Shown piece by piece: positions 24,362 through 35,405 of a stretch of 64,000 nt of DNA (the stretch's first letter is position 1; every line of letters starts with the position of its first letter). The position numbers and the translations under genes were made by a program. The notes beneath the pieces are model-generated. The model was not told where the DNA came from. It saw nothing but the letters and a program-made list of their open reading frames with translations, and searched no databases. The stretch is from Fistulifera solaris (lineage: Eukaryota > Bacillariophyta > Bacillariophyceae > Naviculales > Stauroneidaceae), in NCBI GenBank assembly GCA_030295235.1, contig AP026141.1:642852-706851 (forward strand), given 5' to 3'.

Positions 24362-25145
24362 ATTTAACGCAATCTATTGAAAATTAGAAAGGAAGGAAGA
24401 CATGAATTTGTTGAATTGTGATTCTATCCATCAGAATAAAAGCGTATGATGTTATTGTTGTCGATGCGGTGTTTTTTCGGTTCGCTAAAAAATGCCGCTC
24501 AATAACACACGAGTATGGGAGAGATGACAGACGTCTTTGTACTGAATCGACGTTGATGTTTATGTCCAACACAGATCTAACGTGTATTTTGACAAGGATA
24601 TTCGCATCCGGTTCCAGAGTAAACGCATGGATCAAAAAATGCTTGGAAAGAGCCATTTAATGCATTTGGAAAAGGCTGGTGCAACACACTAAGGCTACCA
24701 GTAGCAGAGCGATCGGAGGCTATAAAAGGTTGCCGATTGGTATACGAAAATAATAGTCATGATGCTTCATGACTGAATTGCAGTCGTGGAAAAGTGGAAC
24801 TAACACTTTGGGTCAATAGTAAATCTGAAAGGAAGCGATCCGAAGGAATTTTTTGACAATAAAATTCAAAGAATATGTTGTGAAATTCTGCTCATGTCAA
24901 CTGCATCTGGAACGCGACAGTTGCAGCTATTAAGCAGATACAACGGAATGTAGGCAGCGGTTCGGCAGAAGAAATATGACCCGTGACTGAGATCGACACG
25001 TAGACGACTCCTCGACTACCAGTTATAAACCTAATTTGCAGAACCTAAGTGAGCATGCTATCATTATCGAGTATTTTACTTGACTGTGAAATCAGTTATG
25101 ATTGTCTAGAGGCTCCCTGTTTCATCGGCATACAATGAAGCGTAT
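24362..25145. other. Intergenic with dispersed hairpin-type repeat
   Basis: No credible gene. Bases about 24705-24860 resemble segments at about 34735-34870 and 34970-35110, and more weakly the 10.5-12.7 kb array units: CGATCGGAGG, TCATGACTGAATTGCAGTCGTGG, ACTTTGGGTCAATAGTAAA and GATCCGAAGG. I read this as one copy of a dispersed non-coding element. Confidence 0.6.
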
Positions 25146-26053
25146 TCAAGGCCACGACGTCTTTTCAATGACTTTGAGAAGAATAGGAATACCCGACTGA
25201 AGTTGCCAAAGAAACAATCCGAGTCCGGCAACATTGGCGCCAATGTGAATGGATCGTGCCGTGTCACTGCCTTTTTGCATGGCCGGAATCGTTGCGACAG
25301 CCAAGGCCCAAACGACCACCAAACCAGCACCTGCATACAAGTGGGGGCCAGGGAATAATTTTCCCGCGCGAGCGTATGTATTCAGAGGGCCCTGTGTGAA
25401 TCAAGAAAGCAATAGCAGTAAGTATAGTGTGTACAACAGAAAATACGACCCGTCGTTTTCGTACATACCTCAATAGCGAAAGCGGTTCCCAAGAACGCCA
25501 ACAAGGCCCCTTGACTGAAATGCTGATCCCGAGGAGCGGCGGCCGCCAACTCTTTGCGTTCATTTTGCAACTCCGCGACCTGCTCCGCGATCGGCATAGC
25601 CGCTTTTAATTTCATCATATCCGCTCCTTCTTCTTTCATCGCCTTTTCGATATCGGCCTTACTGGAGATACCCGCCGGAAGCTGTGCTTGCAATTCTTTA
25701 ATATCACCTCCTAAGGTGCGCTGACGGCGCCATTGGAATCCCAAAAAGGCCGTGTATAACGTGTAAAGTAACAAACTACCCATCATGACCGGATGCAACA
25801 AAGAACCAGTGCGTCCTTCGAAGATGCCCCAGTCGGGGCCGGCTGCCATGGCGGGTGCCGCATTCGTAAGAAAAGCAGTTGTCGCGGCGGTAGTGACAAC
25901 TTGAAAGGAACGAGCGAAATCGGAAGATTCCTTTTCTGCAGGTGCCGACATTCGCAGCGTCAGGGTCGTCGTTGATGGCGACGGAACGACAAAGGCGGAT
26001 GCCGATGACGAAAGAAGCAATGTGGCGCTGATGATGATGTTTGTGATTTTCAT
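25146..26053 (-). CDS. Plastid DUF4079 membrane protein
   Basis: Exons 25469-26053 and 25146-25391, intron 25392-25468 (77 bp), 276 residues, no break. The N-terminus has the textbook ASAFVVPS plastid cleavage motif, and a second hydrophobic stretch ending APAMA may be a thylakoid-type signal. The mature part has a membrane segment at HPVMMGSLLLYTLYTAFLGF, a charged helical region, a DQHFSQGALLAFLG segment, then GPHLYAGAGLVVVWALA and a last segment GLFLWQLQSGIPILLKV. This matches DUF4079, a family of cyanobacteria and plastids whose function is unsettled. The protein probably sits in the thylakoid or inner envelope. Confidence 0.85.
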
Positions 26054-26317
26054 TTTTGTACAGCGAAGATCAAGTTTTGAAAGCTAACAACTATTTTATG
26101 CGTAGAGTATCGGATGATTCGAGGATGTTGTGAGAATTCAATCGAATGCGAACCTCGTCGTCCGTACCTTTTTTCAGCTGTTGTGAGTTGTTGTGATGAG
26201 AAGGATTTGCTTTTTTTTCTGCGCGAAATCGCCTTCTGATGCGATGACCCTCAAAATTGCGTCAGTCAACTTTGAGTCGCGTCAATAATTCAAGTCACGA
26301 GGATTCACGAAACTATA

Positions 26318-27571
26318 CTATTTCGGGTCTCTTCGCAGTCTCTCTAGCAACCTTTGCCATACCTCGTCCTCAAGAACAGATGGTATATTAACGTCACACA
26401 ATAAGGTCGTGTTTATTTGAGCTGAAAAGTCTATCCAAATATCACTTCGTGTATCTTCTTGGTTCGGAAAGACTGCACGTTCAGCCTCGGCACTGAATTG
26501 AAATAAACTGTCGGTTACATTTGATGTCGGGCAGAGAAGCGGACCATCACCGCGGCTTAGCCTCTTGCCATTCCGTTCATCATGCTTCTCCAAGATCATG
26601 GCCAAGGGAGCACATTGGAGTACCGCTTCATCACTGTGTGTCGACACTCTCATTCGAAGATCTTTCGCCATGCGTTGTACTTTGGTGGGATCTACCATGT
26701 TATTCTTGATTAAATATTGAGCGAGACGATCAAAGACCAGCGTTTTACCCTGATTGGCGGACAAAGGACGACCCGATTGCAATTTGTGGCATGTTTTATG
26801 CGCTCGCATGATGTCGCAGAAAAAGTCTTGCACTAGATCTCCTGTTTCGATATTAATGACGTTTATTGTGTTGTTGTCAAAGTATTTCGAGAGGCCCGCA
26901 AGTTTGACGAGAGTTGGGTGCTGAAACGGTGTGCTTCTTAAGAAATCATTCCATGGAGATATATTCCGTTCCAGATCAGAATTGTAGCGGTTGTTACTTG
27001 GATTCTTCTCGTAAGCAGGATTGGGTCGACAGCGAAAGCGGTTGATTTGATAGTAACGACTGGGCAGCCAGTGGTAGTAACGTCGATAAGCGACGACGAT
27101 AGTGACCTCATACTCTGTGTCGTTGAATACTTCTTGGTAAAAGTTCATTTCTTCCGAGAATGTAGACCAGCGTTCAGTGCTGAGAACAATGTGCCGTCTG
27201 TTTTGTCGTGCCTTATTTACAAACTGCCGAAACTGCTCTATTTTGTTCGTGCAGCTTACAGTATGATTACTATCACTGTTCCTAGCAATCATGCATTGAT
27301 TGAGAGCCCCCAGATGCACGTGATGATAGTAGCTCCAGCCGTCGTTTGTCAGTGTTGTAATTGACTGCACGAGTGCACTTTGTATCGTCGAGCTGCCCAT
27401 TTTCCCAGGGCCTACATGAAAGACGAGCCGAAGTTGATAGTTATACTTTGCGGTAAACGAATTCGTGTCTTCGAAAACATTCACAAATCGGAAAAAGCGA
27501 AAAGAATGCACCAACATGAAGCCAATGATGGCCATCACGTATACGCTTTTGAGACGTTTAGTTCCTCTCAT
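26318..27571 (-). CDS. Type II membrane sulfotransferase-like protein
   Basis: 417 residues in a single exon, no break. A signal anchor at about residues 9-25 follows a short basic N-terminus, typical of Golgi type II enzymes. FHVGPGKMGSSTIQSALV is a PAPS 5'-phosphosulfate-binding-loop-like motif, and TERWSTFSEE with VVAYRRYYHWLPSRYYQINR fits the 3'-phosphate-binding region. Several N-glycosylation sequons occur. These features indicate transfer of sulfate from PAPS to a glycan or protein; the acceptor is unknown. Another gene with similar motifs lies at 55889-57120. Confidence 0.7.
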   Translation of the reverse strand: MRGTKRLKSVYVMAIIGFMLVHSFRFFRFVNVFEDTNSFTAKYNYQLRLVFHVGPGKMGSSTIQSALVQSITTLTNDGWSYYHHVHLGALNQCMIARNSDSNHTVSCTNKIEQFRQFVNKARQNRRHIVLSTERWSTFSEEMNFYQEVFNDTEYEVTIVVAYRRYYHWLPSRYYQINRFRCRPNPAYEKNPSNNRYNSDLERNISPWNDFLRSTPFQHPTLVKLAGLSKYFDNNTINVINIETGDLVQDFFCDIMRAHKTCHKLQSGRPLSANQGKTLVFDRLAQYLIKNNMVDPTKVQRMAKDLRMRVSTHSDEAVLQCAPLAMILEKHDERNGKRLSRGDGPLLCPTSNVTDSLFQFSAEAERAVFPNQEDTRSDIWIDFSAQINTTLLCDVNIPSVLEDEVWQRLLERLRRDPK

Positions 27572-28049
27572 CTTACAGGGGCCTTTCTCCCGTAGGAGGT
27601 ATTAAAGTCGTTTATCATTTGCATCGCAAGCCGTTCGTGTTGTTGTCGAATAAGAGAGGCGATCGTCTGCCGTATGCCGCACGCCCCGAAAATCTGGGGG
27701 TGTGGTTTTATTTTTAACGTTTTGATGACCCAGAAAATCTGAGTGTTTTGTATTTGCACGTCAGCAGAAAATCTTGATGACTGATGTTTTGCATTTCCCA
27801 GAAAATCTGTCAGTAAGTTTTCCTAGTACTTCCTCCAATGCGAATAAAGATAAACCGCAGCATCCAAAAACTGAAAAAAGGCATTCCATTGAACCTACCA
27901 GTACTATATTTCTTGTCAAACAGAAACAACGTGCTTCTCTTCTGCTTACAAAGGTTTCTTTTCGAATAGCTGGTAATCAGAATATACAACTTGTGATTTA
28001 TCATTCAGAGAGTTGACGAAGTTACAAACGATCAAAATAAAAGACGACA
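27572..28049. repeat. Intergenic with a short CCAGAAAATCTG minisatellite
   Basis: Four copies of CCAGAAAATCTG-like cores at 27684-27698, 27729-27741, 27762-27775 and 27797-27809, spaced 33-46 bp, with spacers such as GTTTTGTATTTGCACGT. This resembles the 13728-14058 array, which has CCAGAAAATGTG and a TATTTCACGTTG spacer, so it is probably the same minisatellite family. The rest is the upstream region of the next two genes. Confidence 0.65.
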
Positions 28050-29622
28050 ATGACCATGATGTCTTCTTTCTCTTTCCGTCGCTCCTCCTTTTGCTCTTAT
28101 CTTGGGTGCTTCTCATCCCTTCACTACAAGTAGAAGCTTTATGGTGGAGTAACCTTGATAACAAAAATGAATCAAGCGAGGAAGTGCAGCAATTCGATCA
28201 ACCATCGAGTGTCAAAGCACAGCGAACAAATCACAACAATAACCCTTCACTCGCATTCGAATACGGTGTCGATGTTAGTTTCCCCATGCATCATGCTCCC
28301 GTGAGTACCAATTATGCATGGCTTCCGCACAATCAACAACCGAATGCCGAAATTCCGGACGAATACAAAGACATGCCGGTACAACCGCTCGGTGATATGC
28401 AAAGTAAATACGAAAACTACATTCAGGGGTGTGTCGATTATTACAATAAGGACGGCAAGAACAAAGGAGAACGCTGTGTCACGACGGAACGGGATCGATT
28501 GGCCATGAGTTTACGGCAACCGCAATCAATGTACAATTACACACAAATGGGTTACACGAAGATACGGGCGCCCGATCATGTCTTTCGATTACTGAAAGAA
28601 TTCTGGGAAAAGAACAAGCATCGAGAAACGCTCGAACGATGGGCCGTGGGGAATGTTTACACGTGAGTAGAAGGATGAAACACTCCATTGTTGTTGAATT
28701 GTTGATGATACTCACACGTAACATTATCCCCTTTCTTTACAGCAATCACTGGGAATCGCCTTCGTACATGGTCAGCGTCGAAAATGAGGCCCTGGACGGT
28801 GGCGGGTATGTTTTGAAACAGCACATTTGGAATGCTGCACGTGATACCATTGAAGAATGGACGGGCTACAAACAAGCGGAATGTTCGTTGTACGGAATTC
28901 GTGTGTACAAAGAAGGTGCAATGTTGGCTCCGCACGTCGATCGATTGCCCTTGGTGAGTTCGGCCATCATCAATGTAGATCAAGATGTGGATGAACCATG
29001 GCCGCTGGAAGTGATCGGACATGATGGTATTGCTCGAAATGTGACCATGGAACCCGGAGACTTGGTTTTGTACGAATCGCATTCTATTTTGCACGGTCGC
29101 CCATTCCCATTGAAAGGACGTTTCATGGCCAACGTCTTTATTCATTTCGAACCCACTCAAAAAATTGGGGGAGAAAGTGAGTATACGGGCGATTTGCCAC
29201 CCTATCTCATTCCGGGTAGTCCTGAAGAAGCGCGATGGCGCTCCAGTAATCCCCACGGTCACAAATTATTGAATCAACAGCAACCAGGTACCACCGGATC
29301 CACAACAGCGCACATGCTGGCCGCTCGCGGTCAGTACGAAGACCTTCGCCAGTTTCTTAATGAAAACCCCGATTCCGTCAACGCTCGTGACAAAAATGAT
29401 TGGATGCCTTTGCATGAAGGTATTCGAAAAGGGGATCTTGACTGCGTTGAATTGTTGTTGGATCGAGGTGCCGAAGTGAATGCCGTGACACCGCATGGAT
29501 CGCCCTTGTACATGGCCCAGACGTTCCATGCTGGGAACAAAGCATTACAACAATTATTGGAATCGCGGGGTGCCAAGCTGCATCCGCCTCCTTCGAAAGG
29601 AGCGAGCGAGGGTGAATTGTAA
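28050..29622 (+). CDS. Secreted/ER 2-oxoglutarate-Fe(II) oxygenase with ankyrin repeats
   Basis: Exons 28050-28662 and 28743-29622 (80-bp intron), 497 residues after correction. The signal peptide is read only if one T is added at 28073-28075, which joins an ATG to the Leu-rich core; otherwise the frame has no ATG. The catalytic domain shows an H-x-D iron pair in APHVDRLPLVSSAIINVDQD, EPGDLVLYESHSILHGRP with the second His, and KGRF for 2-oxoglutarate, as in prolyl 4-hydroxylase-type enzymes. Three ankyrin-like repeats follow (TAHMLAARGQYEDL, DWMPLHEGIRKGDLDCVELL, PLYMAQTFHAGNKALQQLL). An ER-lumen or secreted oxygenase with its own protein-binding arm is suggested. Substrate is unknown. Confidence 0.78.
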
Positions 29623-29743
29623 CTTGACCACAAATTGTTATCGACCGACTATCAATCACAACATAATAATAAATTCTAGAATATCTTTACTCTTTCTTTA
29701 CCTTTTTTCTAGCTATTGATTACAAAGATTCCTCCCACCGTAC

Positions 29744-31538
29744 TCAAAAGAACGTTGCTTTCCACAACAAAGGGGAAAGCGCTGATGACGACTCAATACC
29801 ACTCACACTGCTGTTGTTGAGATTGGGTTCCAAAGTTGTCTGATTTGTTTTCACAGGGGCGAGGACAGGAGACCTAGTGGGGGCGCCTACAGGGGTAGCC
29901 GTGGGTGCTTCCGTTCGTCGAATGAACGACGGCGATGGTGATGATTCCTCAGGAATCGCCGTTGGCTCATCCGACGCAACCGCAATGGAGGGTTCGTCAG
30001 TAGTAGCAACAGTCGGTTCTAGGGTAGTCGGCTCCGGGGTATTCGGTGGCAGGGTGGTTGGCGCAATTGTCGTTGGCTCCAAGGTGGTCGGCGCGAACGT
30101 GGTCTCCACAGAAGTAGGTGCCGGTGATAAATCAATGGTAGGAGAAGCCGTCGGCTGGGGTGGCTCTGTCGGTGCCGGAGACGGTCCTATACCCGTGATA
30201 CGTACTTGCATTTCCATACCCGACGGCGACATAATTTCAATAGTGATCCCCGTTGGGGAGATGATACCCCTTGATAACTGTCGGTATTTGGATAATTGGC
30301 TCCTGTTCCTGGCCGTAATACCATTCCCTGTGTCCAAAGATCCGTAGCATCGCCATTATTGTTCCCCTTTTCCAGATCGTACAATCCATCCGCCGGCAAG
30401 AGTGCAACACGGTAGTGATTACCATTGATTGGCCAGCCTTCTTGCCCAGGGTAACCAGGCGTCTCCTGTAAGAATTTGGTATCATCAATGTGATAAATGA
30501 GAATACCACCGTCACCGAACATCATTTCATCGTAATCGAGCGGCTGTCGGTTTTCCAACAATAGATACTCGCGTGAGGGAAACCCTTTGGCAATCATTAG
30601 TGCATCCGGATAGAGATTCGATGGTCGTAATGTGTAAGTCCCATCGCCGGTCACTTCTTTGGGTTTATGCCATCCCGTCAATGCGCGCGACCAGGGACTC
30701 ATACTACCAGGATACATGGTATCACCCACCGGGCCAAAGGAGCTTGCCATGATATCCCAGCCACCCAAACCGCCCAAGAAACCGTTGCGCGAGTCATATA
30801 AATCGACCGTCTCGAAGGTATGTAAGAATTCATGTGCCGGTACGGCCAGTTGCACCATCGCGACAAATCACAGACACCATCGTAGGCACTGGCAATGGCG
30901 TACCCATTTAACGTGACAATGTCATTCGTCCAGGCACCAAAAGGACTTGACCAATACGCTTGCGATCGCACCCGATCTTCTCGTGAAGGTTCTCCACACG
31001 AACTGCCATCTCCGCCTTCCGACGGATATCCCGAGTGGAAGACGAGCAAGGCATCTAATTCACTATCTTGATCGTCATCGTACCGAGACCAGTCGACGGT
31101 GGGATCTTGTGACATTTGATCGAGAATGGGCGTAAAGAATTTCGAAGAGTCGAGTGCATTGAAAAAGCCCCGTTCTCCTGCCGCAAATTCCGTTTCACTG
31201 ATCGTCGTGGTCGTCCAGGGCGTCACATCACACCCGGTAATGTTGTATTGTCCGTACGATTGCAATTTCATGTATTCGGCCATTTGTTCTTGACACAATT
31301 TTTCAAAATGCTCACGAGGAGGCAACGTGCGTGTCGCGTGGTTGGTGAAGCGCACTAACAACACGAGGACGCGGGCGTTTCCGAACGTCTTGTTGCGAAG
31401 TTTTCGTCTTTGTTGTGAGAAGGAATTCTCGTGTTGTTGTTGTTGAGCTAGAGAGGATCCATCCGTCCAGCAACAACAACATAATTGCCAGAATAAAAGG
31501 AACAAAAGCCGATTGTTATGATTGTTGAGTGCTCTCAT
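29744..31538 (-). CDS. Secreted M6-type metalloprotease with mucin-like tail
   Basis: 598 residues after correction. The signal peptide is Leu/Cys-rich at the start. The catalytic domain has the zinc motif HEFLH (in AVPAHEFLHTFETVDLYD) and the downstream GGWDIMASSFGP Met-turn, typical of MEROPS family M6 (immune-inhibitor-A-like secreted peptidases). Later blocks include REYLLLENRQPLDYDEMMFG and GGILIYHIDD. The C-terminus is Pro/Thr/Ser-rich with repeated EPTTL-type units, likely O-glycosylated or cell-wall linked. Two one-base breaks are inferred: an A missing at 30865-30867 just before the zinc motif, and a C missing at 30267-30270. With both added the frame is continuous. A secreted or surface peptidase is the likely role. 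Confidence 0.82.
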
Positions 31539-31843
31539 ATTGGTTTATAATTGTGATGAAGCGTGGGCTGTAAAGTTCACACTCTAGAGTGATGGCTCTC
31601 GCAAAGAAGAAATGATTTGTTTTTGCTCTTTTTCACTTTCTCTCGATTGATGTTTTAGAGGCAAAAAGAACTCGTGTCGACGAATGATTTGTCGGTTTAA
31701 TTTTCGTTTTCTCTCTTTCAATAAGCAGTTGTTTCAAGTCGATATTCAATCTCACTCAACAATGACTTTAGCTTCATACATGTATATATGCAAATAAACA
31801 AGGCAAGCAATGGAATGATTGTGCCGATTGGATTGCTTGCGAG
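31539..31843. other. Intergenic
   Basis: Upstream region of the M6 peptidase gene. CT- and TA-rich. No gene was seen. Confidence 0.5.
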
Positions 31844-32209
31844 CTATAGCAGTCTTGTCAAAGGCGCGTCGAAGGCTTGTTGGATGGATCGATGATCGGT
31901 TGCATTTTTTTCATTCGGTGGACGAAGAACCCCAGCCGGCATATAAATCGCAAGACTACTGTATTGTGTTCTGTACATCACCCGGCACTCGTACATAGAC
32001 AGAAAAATACCGCGCCGATGTACGACTCCGACGGCGCGCCAGGCTTGAGCCAATGATTGTCTCACTTGCTGTAGCAAAGTTGCTGTTGGAGCCAGAATGG
32101 AAGCCGGTTCCGCGTTTTCTCCTATGTAGCGTAGGCCAATTTGAGTCGTACTTGTTACCGTAGGTGGGATTACTGTGACGTCATCGAGAAGCGGAGTATA
32201 GAATTGCAC
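31844..32209 (-). CDS. Possible small gene or 3' exon, unknown
   Basis: 121 codons open with protein-like composition (TSTTQIGLRYIGEN, LLQQVRQSLAQAWRAVG, YSSLAIYMPAG). The frame has no ATG at its start: it opens just after TCTACAG, which could be a splice acceptor, so this may be the last exon of a gene whose first exon I could not place. The Hsp70-like gene ends about 200 bp upstream. No family was recognised. Confidence 0.3.
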   Translation of the reverse strand: MQFYTPLLDDVTVIPPTVTSTTQIGLRYIGENAEPASILAPTATLLQQVRQSLAQAWRAVGVVHRRGIFLSMYECRVMYRTQYSSLAIYMPAGVLRPPNEKNATDHRSIQQAFDAPLTRLL

Positions 32210-32408
32210 TGTAGACGGAAAATAAAAGCTCGTGGCACGTGGAACACGGCAAAATCACAATGCGCGGAAGTCACAAAAACGAAACCTTTATTTATCCCGG
32301 ATCCTGTCCAGGATTACTACCACTACAAGACACATTCATTCGATTCAAAATCAATTCTCTAGAGTAGCTAACTACAGCGAACATGCCGTAGCTACAGCTG
32401 TTACCTGG

Positions 32409-34292
32409 CTAAAGCTCTTCGGCTATTGCGTCCATCCCTCCCGACGAAAAATTCAATTTGACAACGACATACAACACAAACAAGATAACACAAGACATCC
32501 CCAGCAACCATTGCTCCAGGGTAATGCTCTCTTCTACGGCATTGTCAAATCCGCGGGCCCGTACGTGGTCTGGGTCGTTGCTGTCAAACACCGAGACTAT
32601 AACTTCACCATGTTCTGTCAATTTCATCCCCACTTCAACTTGTCTTTGTACAGGTGTCGTTTGATCAGCCTTTATGCGCCGCAACAAGAAAGAAAACTCA
32701 TTCAATACAACAAACAACTCTTCTTCCGGTACGTATTCTACCGCCAAGACAGTGACACCGGCCTGTTGAGCTTTGGCTACATCAAATAACATACTACCCA
32801 TGGCCGGTAAAGGACTGTCGCGGGGAATCAATTCACAAAAGACGTGTTGGTTCGGATCAAAGGCAATGATTTGTTGAGGACTCCCTCGTAAAACAATATC
32901 CGCATTCATACTTTGCAATACACCCAAAGGATACGGAGTCGTATCTAACATGAGGGCACTTTCCAACGCGTGCGGGGGAATTTTCCGGGACAGCCACGCG
33001 GCTTGAATGGCACATCCTTGTGCGACGGCACTGACCGGATGGACTGCTGTACTTAATTCGTCAATATGTGGAAAGGCGTCGCGTAGCATGCGGCGTAGGG
33101 CGGGGACGCGGGTGGCACCGCCAATCAGCACCACTTCATGGATGGGGGCATCCGATGAAAGCGCTTGATCCAACACAGACCGGGCACGGTGCAACAACGG
33201 TGCAATGCACGAATCCAACTCTGCTCGAGTTAAAGACATGGATGATCCTTGCCATTGGATGGTCGTGCTTTCATTTCCGGTCAATGCTTCTTTGGCTTGT
33301 TGACAAGCACGGAGGAAAGGTCGTTTTTGTATGGGATCTTCATCTGTAAATTCCGTTTGATCTCTTTGCACTAAATACCGGAGGATAGCTTCGTCCATAT
33401 CATCTCCTCCCAATTGTCCATCTCCTCGTGTGGTTTCGACCTGAAATCGCGAACTGGGATCATCACGATAAGTAGATTCTCTAGTGTCTCTACGATGCGG
33501 AGGATGAAGTAAAGCCACAGTAATATCGGTTGTTCCGCCTCCCATGTCAAAAACCAATATTCGTGTCCCGCCGCGCTCTTCTGCAAGATCCTGGGTCTTC
33601 ACGGCGCGCTTTCCCACAAACAATCCGTACGCCATTGCTGCTGCTGTGCTTTCCGTCACGGTCGAAACATGTCCCGTAAATCCGGCCCGCTTCGCAGCTT
33701 CCATCATGCCGTGTCGTTGCAACGATGTATACCGAGCAGGGACTCCCAACACTACATTTCGACACGATCCGTTTCCGGGTGTTTGCAAGTGCTTCTTGGA
33801 AGCGTGTAATCGGATGTAGTCATCGGCTTCCAAACGAAGTCGTTGCAGTACGAGCGCAACCGCATCGATCCACTTCAAAGTGCAATAGTCGTCGCTATAA
33901 GCTCCTTGTGGATCTTGTGCGAAATTTCGCTTCAAATTGGGAATGAAGCAATAGTCGCTGCTATTATCATGCCTGTTGTTGCCTGCTTCGTGCAATCGCT
34001 TCCATGCTGGGTATCCGATGATGCATTTCTCTTTTAAATCGTCGCAAAATCGTTCTGTATCTTCGCTTTTCGTTACATTTTTCCGCACACCGAGCTGTGT
34101 CGGAACGATGCGTCCCTGTTTCCTTCTTTCGGGGATCGCCGAAGCCAGACGCATCCATTTGGGGCCTCCGCGCGTTGCGTCGTAGACTGCAACACTGCAA
34201 TGCGTCGTACCGAAATCAATACCAATCCAAATACTGTCGTCGTCGTGTTGAAATGAAGTTGTAAGTTTTGCGGTAGGAATGTTGATTGTCAT
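32409..34292 (-). CDS. Divergent Hsp70-like protein with C-terminal membrane anchor
   Basis: 626 residues from the ATG at 34292, single exon, unbroken. The ATPase domain has all three signature regions: GIDFGTTHCSVAVYD, VFDMGGGTTDITVALL and EVVLIGGATRVPALRRML, plus TVTESTAAAMAYG. A substrate-binding-like beta domain follows (DTTPYPLGVLQ, FCELIPRDSPLPA). The helical lid and EEVD end are replaced by an acidic linker and a hydrophobic segment (QWLLGMSCVILFVLYVVVKL) about 35 to 15 residues before the stop. This predicts a tail-anchored chaperone facing the cytosol. Hsp70-like proteins with membrane anchors are known but not standard. Confidence 0.85.
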   Translation of the reverse strand: MTINIPTAKLTTSFQHDDDSIWIGIDFGTTHCSVAVYDATRGGPKWMRLASAIPERRKQGRIVPTQLGVRKNVTKSEDTERFCDDLKEKCIIGYPAWKRLHEAGNNRHDNSSDYCFIPNLKRNFAQDPQGAYSDDYCTLKWIDAVALVLQRLRLEADDYIRLHASKKHLQTPGNGSCRNVVLGVPARYTSLQRHGMMEAAKRAGFTGHVSTVTESTAAAMAYGLFVGKRAVKTQDLAEERGGTRILVFDMGGGTTDITVALLHPPHRRDTRESTYRDDPSSRFQVETTRGDGQLGGDDMDEAILRYLVQRDQTEFTDEDPIQKRPFLRACQQAKEALTGNESTTIQWQGSSMSLTRAELDSCIAPLLHRARSVLDQALSSDAPIHEVVLIGGATRVPALRRMLRDAFPHIDELSTAVHPVSAVAQGCAIQAAWLSRKIPPHALESALMLDTTPYPLGVLQSMNADIVLRGSPQQIIAFDPNQHVFCELIPRDSPLPAMGSMLFDVAKAQQAGVTVLAVEYVPEEELFVVLNEFSFLLRRIKADQTTPVQRQVEVGMKLTEHGEVIVSVFDSNDPDHVRARGFDNAVEESITLEQWLLGMSCVILFVLYVVVKLNFSSGGMDAIAEEL

Positions 34293-35405
34293 GATTATTG
34301 TTGAAACGTAGATGGTCAATAAAAAAAAGAAAGATGGGCAGAAATTACAGAGGGAAGAAGTAGTGAAGTTTCGGCGGTAAGATGGACCGTTACATGCGTG
34401 ATAGTGCGTTTTTAATTGTCAAAAATAAGAGTTAATGAATCAAAGATGCTTCAGCTCGAGGCAATCAAATGCAATTGCCAGGATATACCTGGTACTTGTA
34501 CTACGTTATCAGTCGTTCGTAAAGTAAAATTAATCGTTATTACACCGTCGTCACCATCGTCGTTTATTAGTCGCTTGTTGCGTGTAAATCAGACCGTATA
34601 AGGTTACAAGTTTTACACCTGTGAGTCTACACGTCATAAAGGCTTTTCGACGTAAGAAATAATCAAGTCACTTTGCGCATATGCTGTAAATGGTCAATGC
34701 AGATAGCAGATATCAGATAGCAGCTAAAGAAAACGATCGGAGGTTTAGGGTGTTGTGGTCTTGGTCGCCGAAATCATTATTCATGACTCATGACGGAAAG
34801 GTAGTCGTGGAAAAGTTGAGACTACACTTTGGGCTGATAGTCAATACGAAATGCAACGATGATTTTTACTTCGCAAGGATTATCGACGTAAACATCAAGG
34901 CATGTATTGCAATTATTCTAGAGAGTAGTGACATCGAGTTAGAAACAAATGTAGATATCCGCAATGGAATAACGGTTGGAGGTTTTGGTTACAGTCTGGC
35001 TCGATAAAATCTTGGTTCATGACTGAAATGCAGTCTTGATGAAAGGTCGTCGACACGGTGGATCTATATATACCAAAGTAAACACAAAAATGCATCGGTC
35101 CGAAAGGTTTTCGACGTCCATCAAAGAAGCCAATTTTTGAAACATTTTGCTATTCTTTCGAAACAGGACTATTTCGGAAGTAAAGTGCTTGTCTTTGGAT
35201 GTGGGTCCAGGCTTTCTTCTAATTTTGATGAAAACGTTTTTTATGATTTTTCAGTTTTCTGATTAGGTCTGATGCATCGGTGAAAATGCGCCAAGAAAAG
35301 AATTCAGTGAATGCTATATTACGTCTTCTAAAATGAGGCAAAAGGAATTAAATGATCATTTTGTTTCTTGAATGAATAATTGTATAATCAAAATCTTCAT
35401 CAAGT
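34293..35405. repeat. Intergenic with two copies of the dispersed hairpin-type element
   Basis: No credible gene. Copies lie at about 34735-34870 and 34970-35110, with CGATCGGAGG or GGTTGGAGG starts, TCATGACTGAAATGCAGTC, CACTTTGGGCTGATAGTCAA and GGTCCGAAAGG. They align with the 24.7-kb copy. The upstream part includes the promoter of the Hsp70-like gene. Confidence 0.6.
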
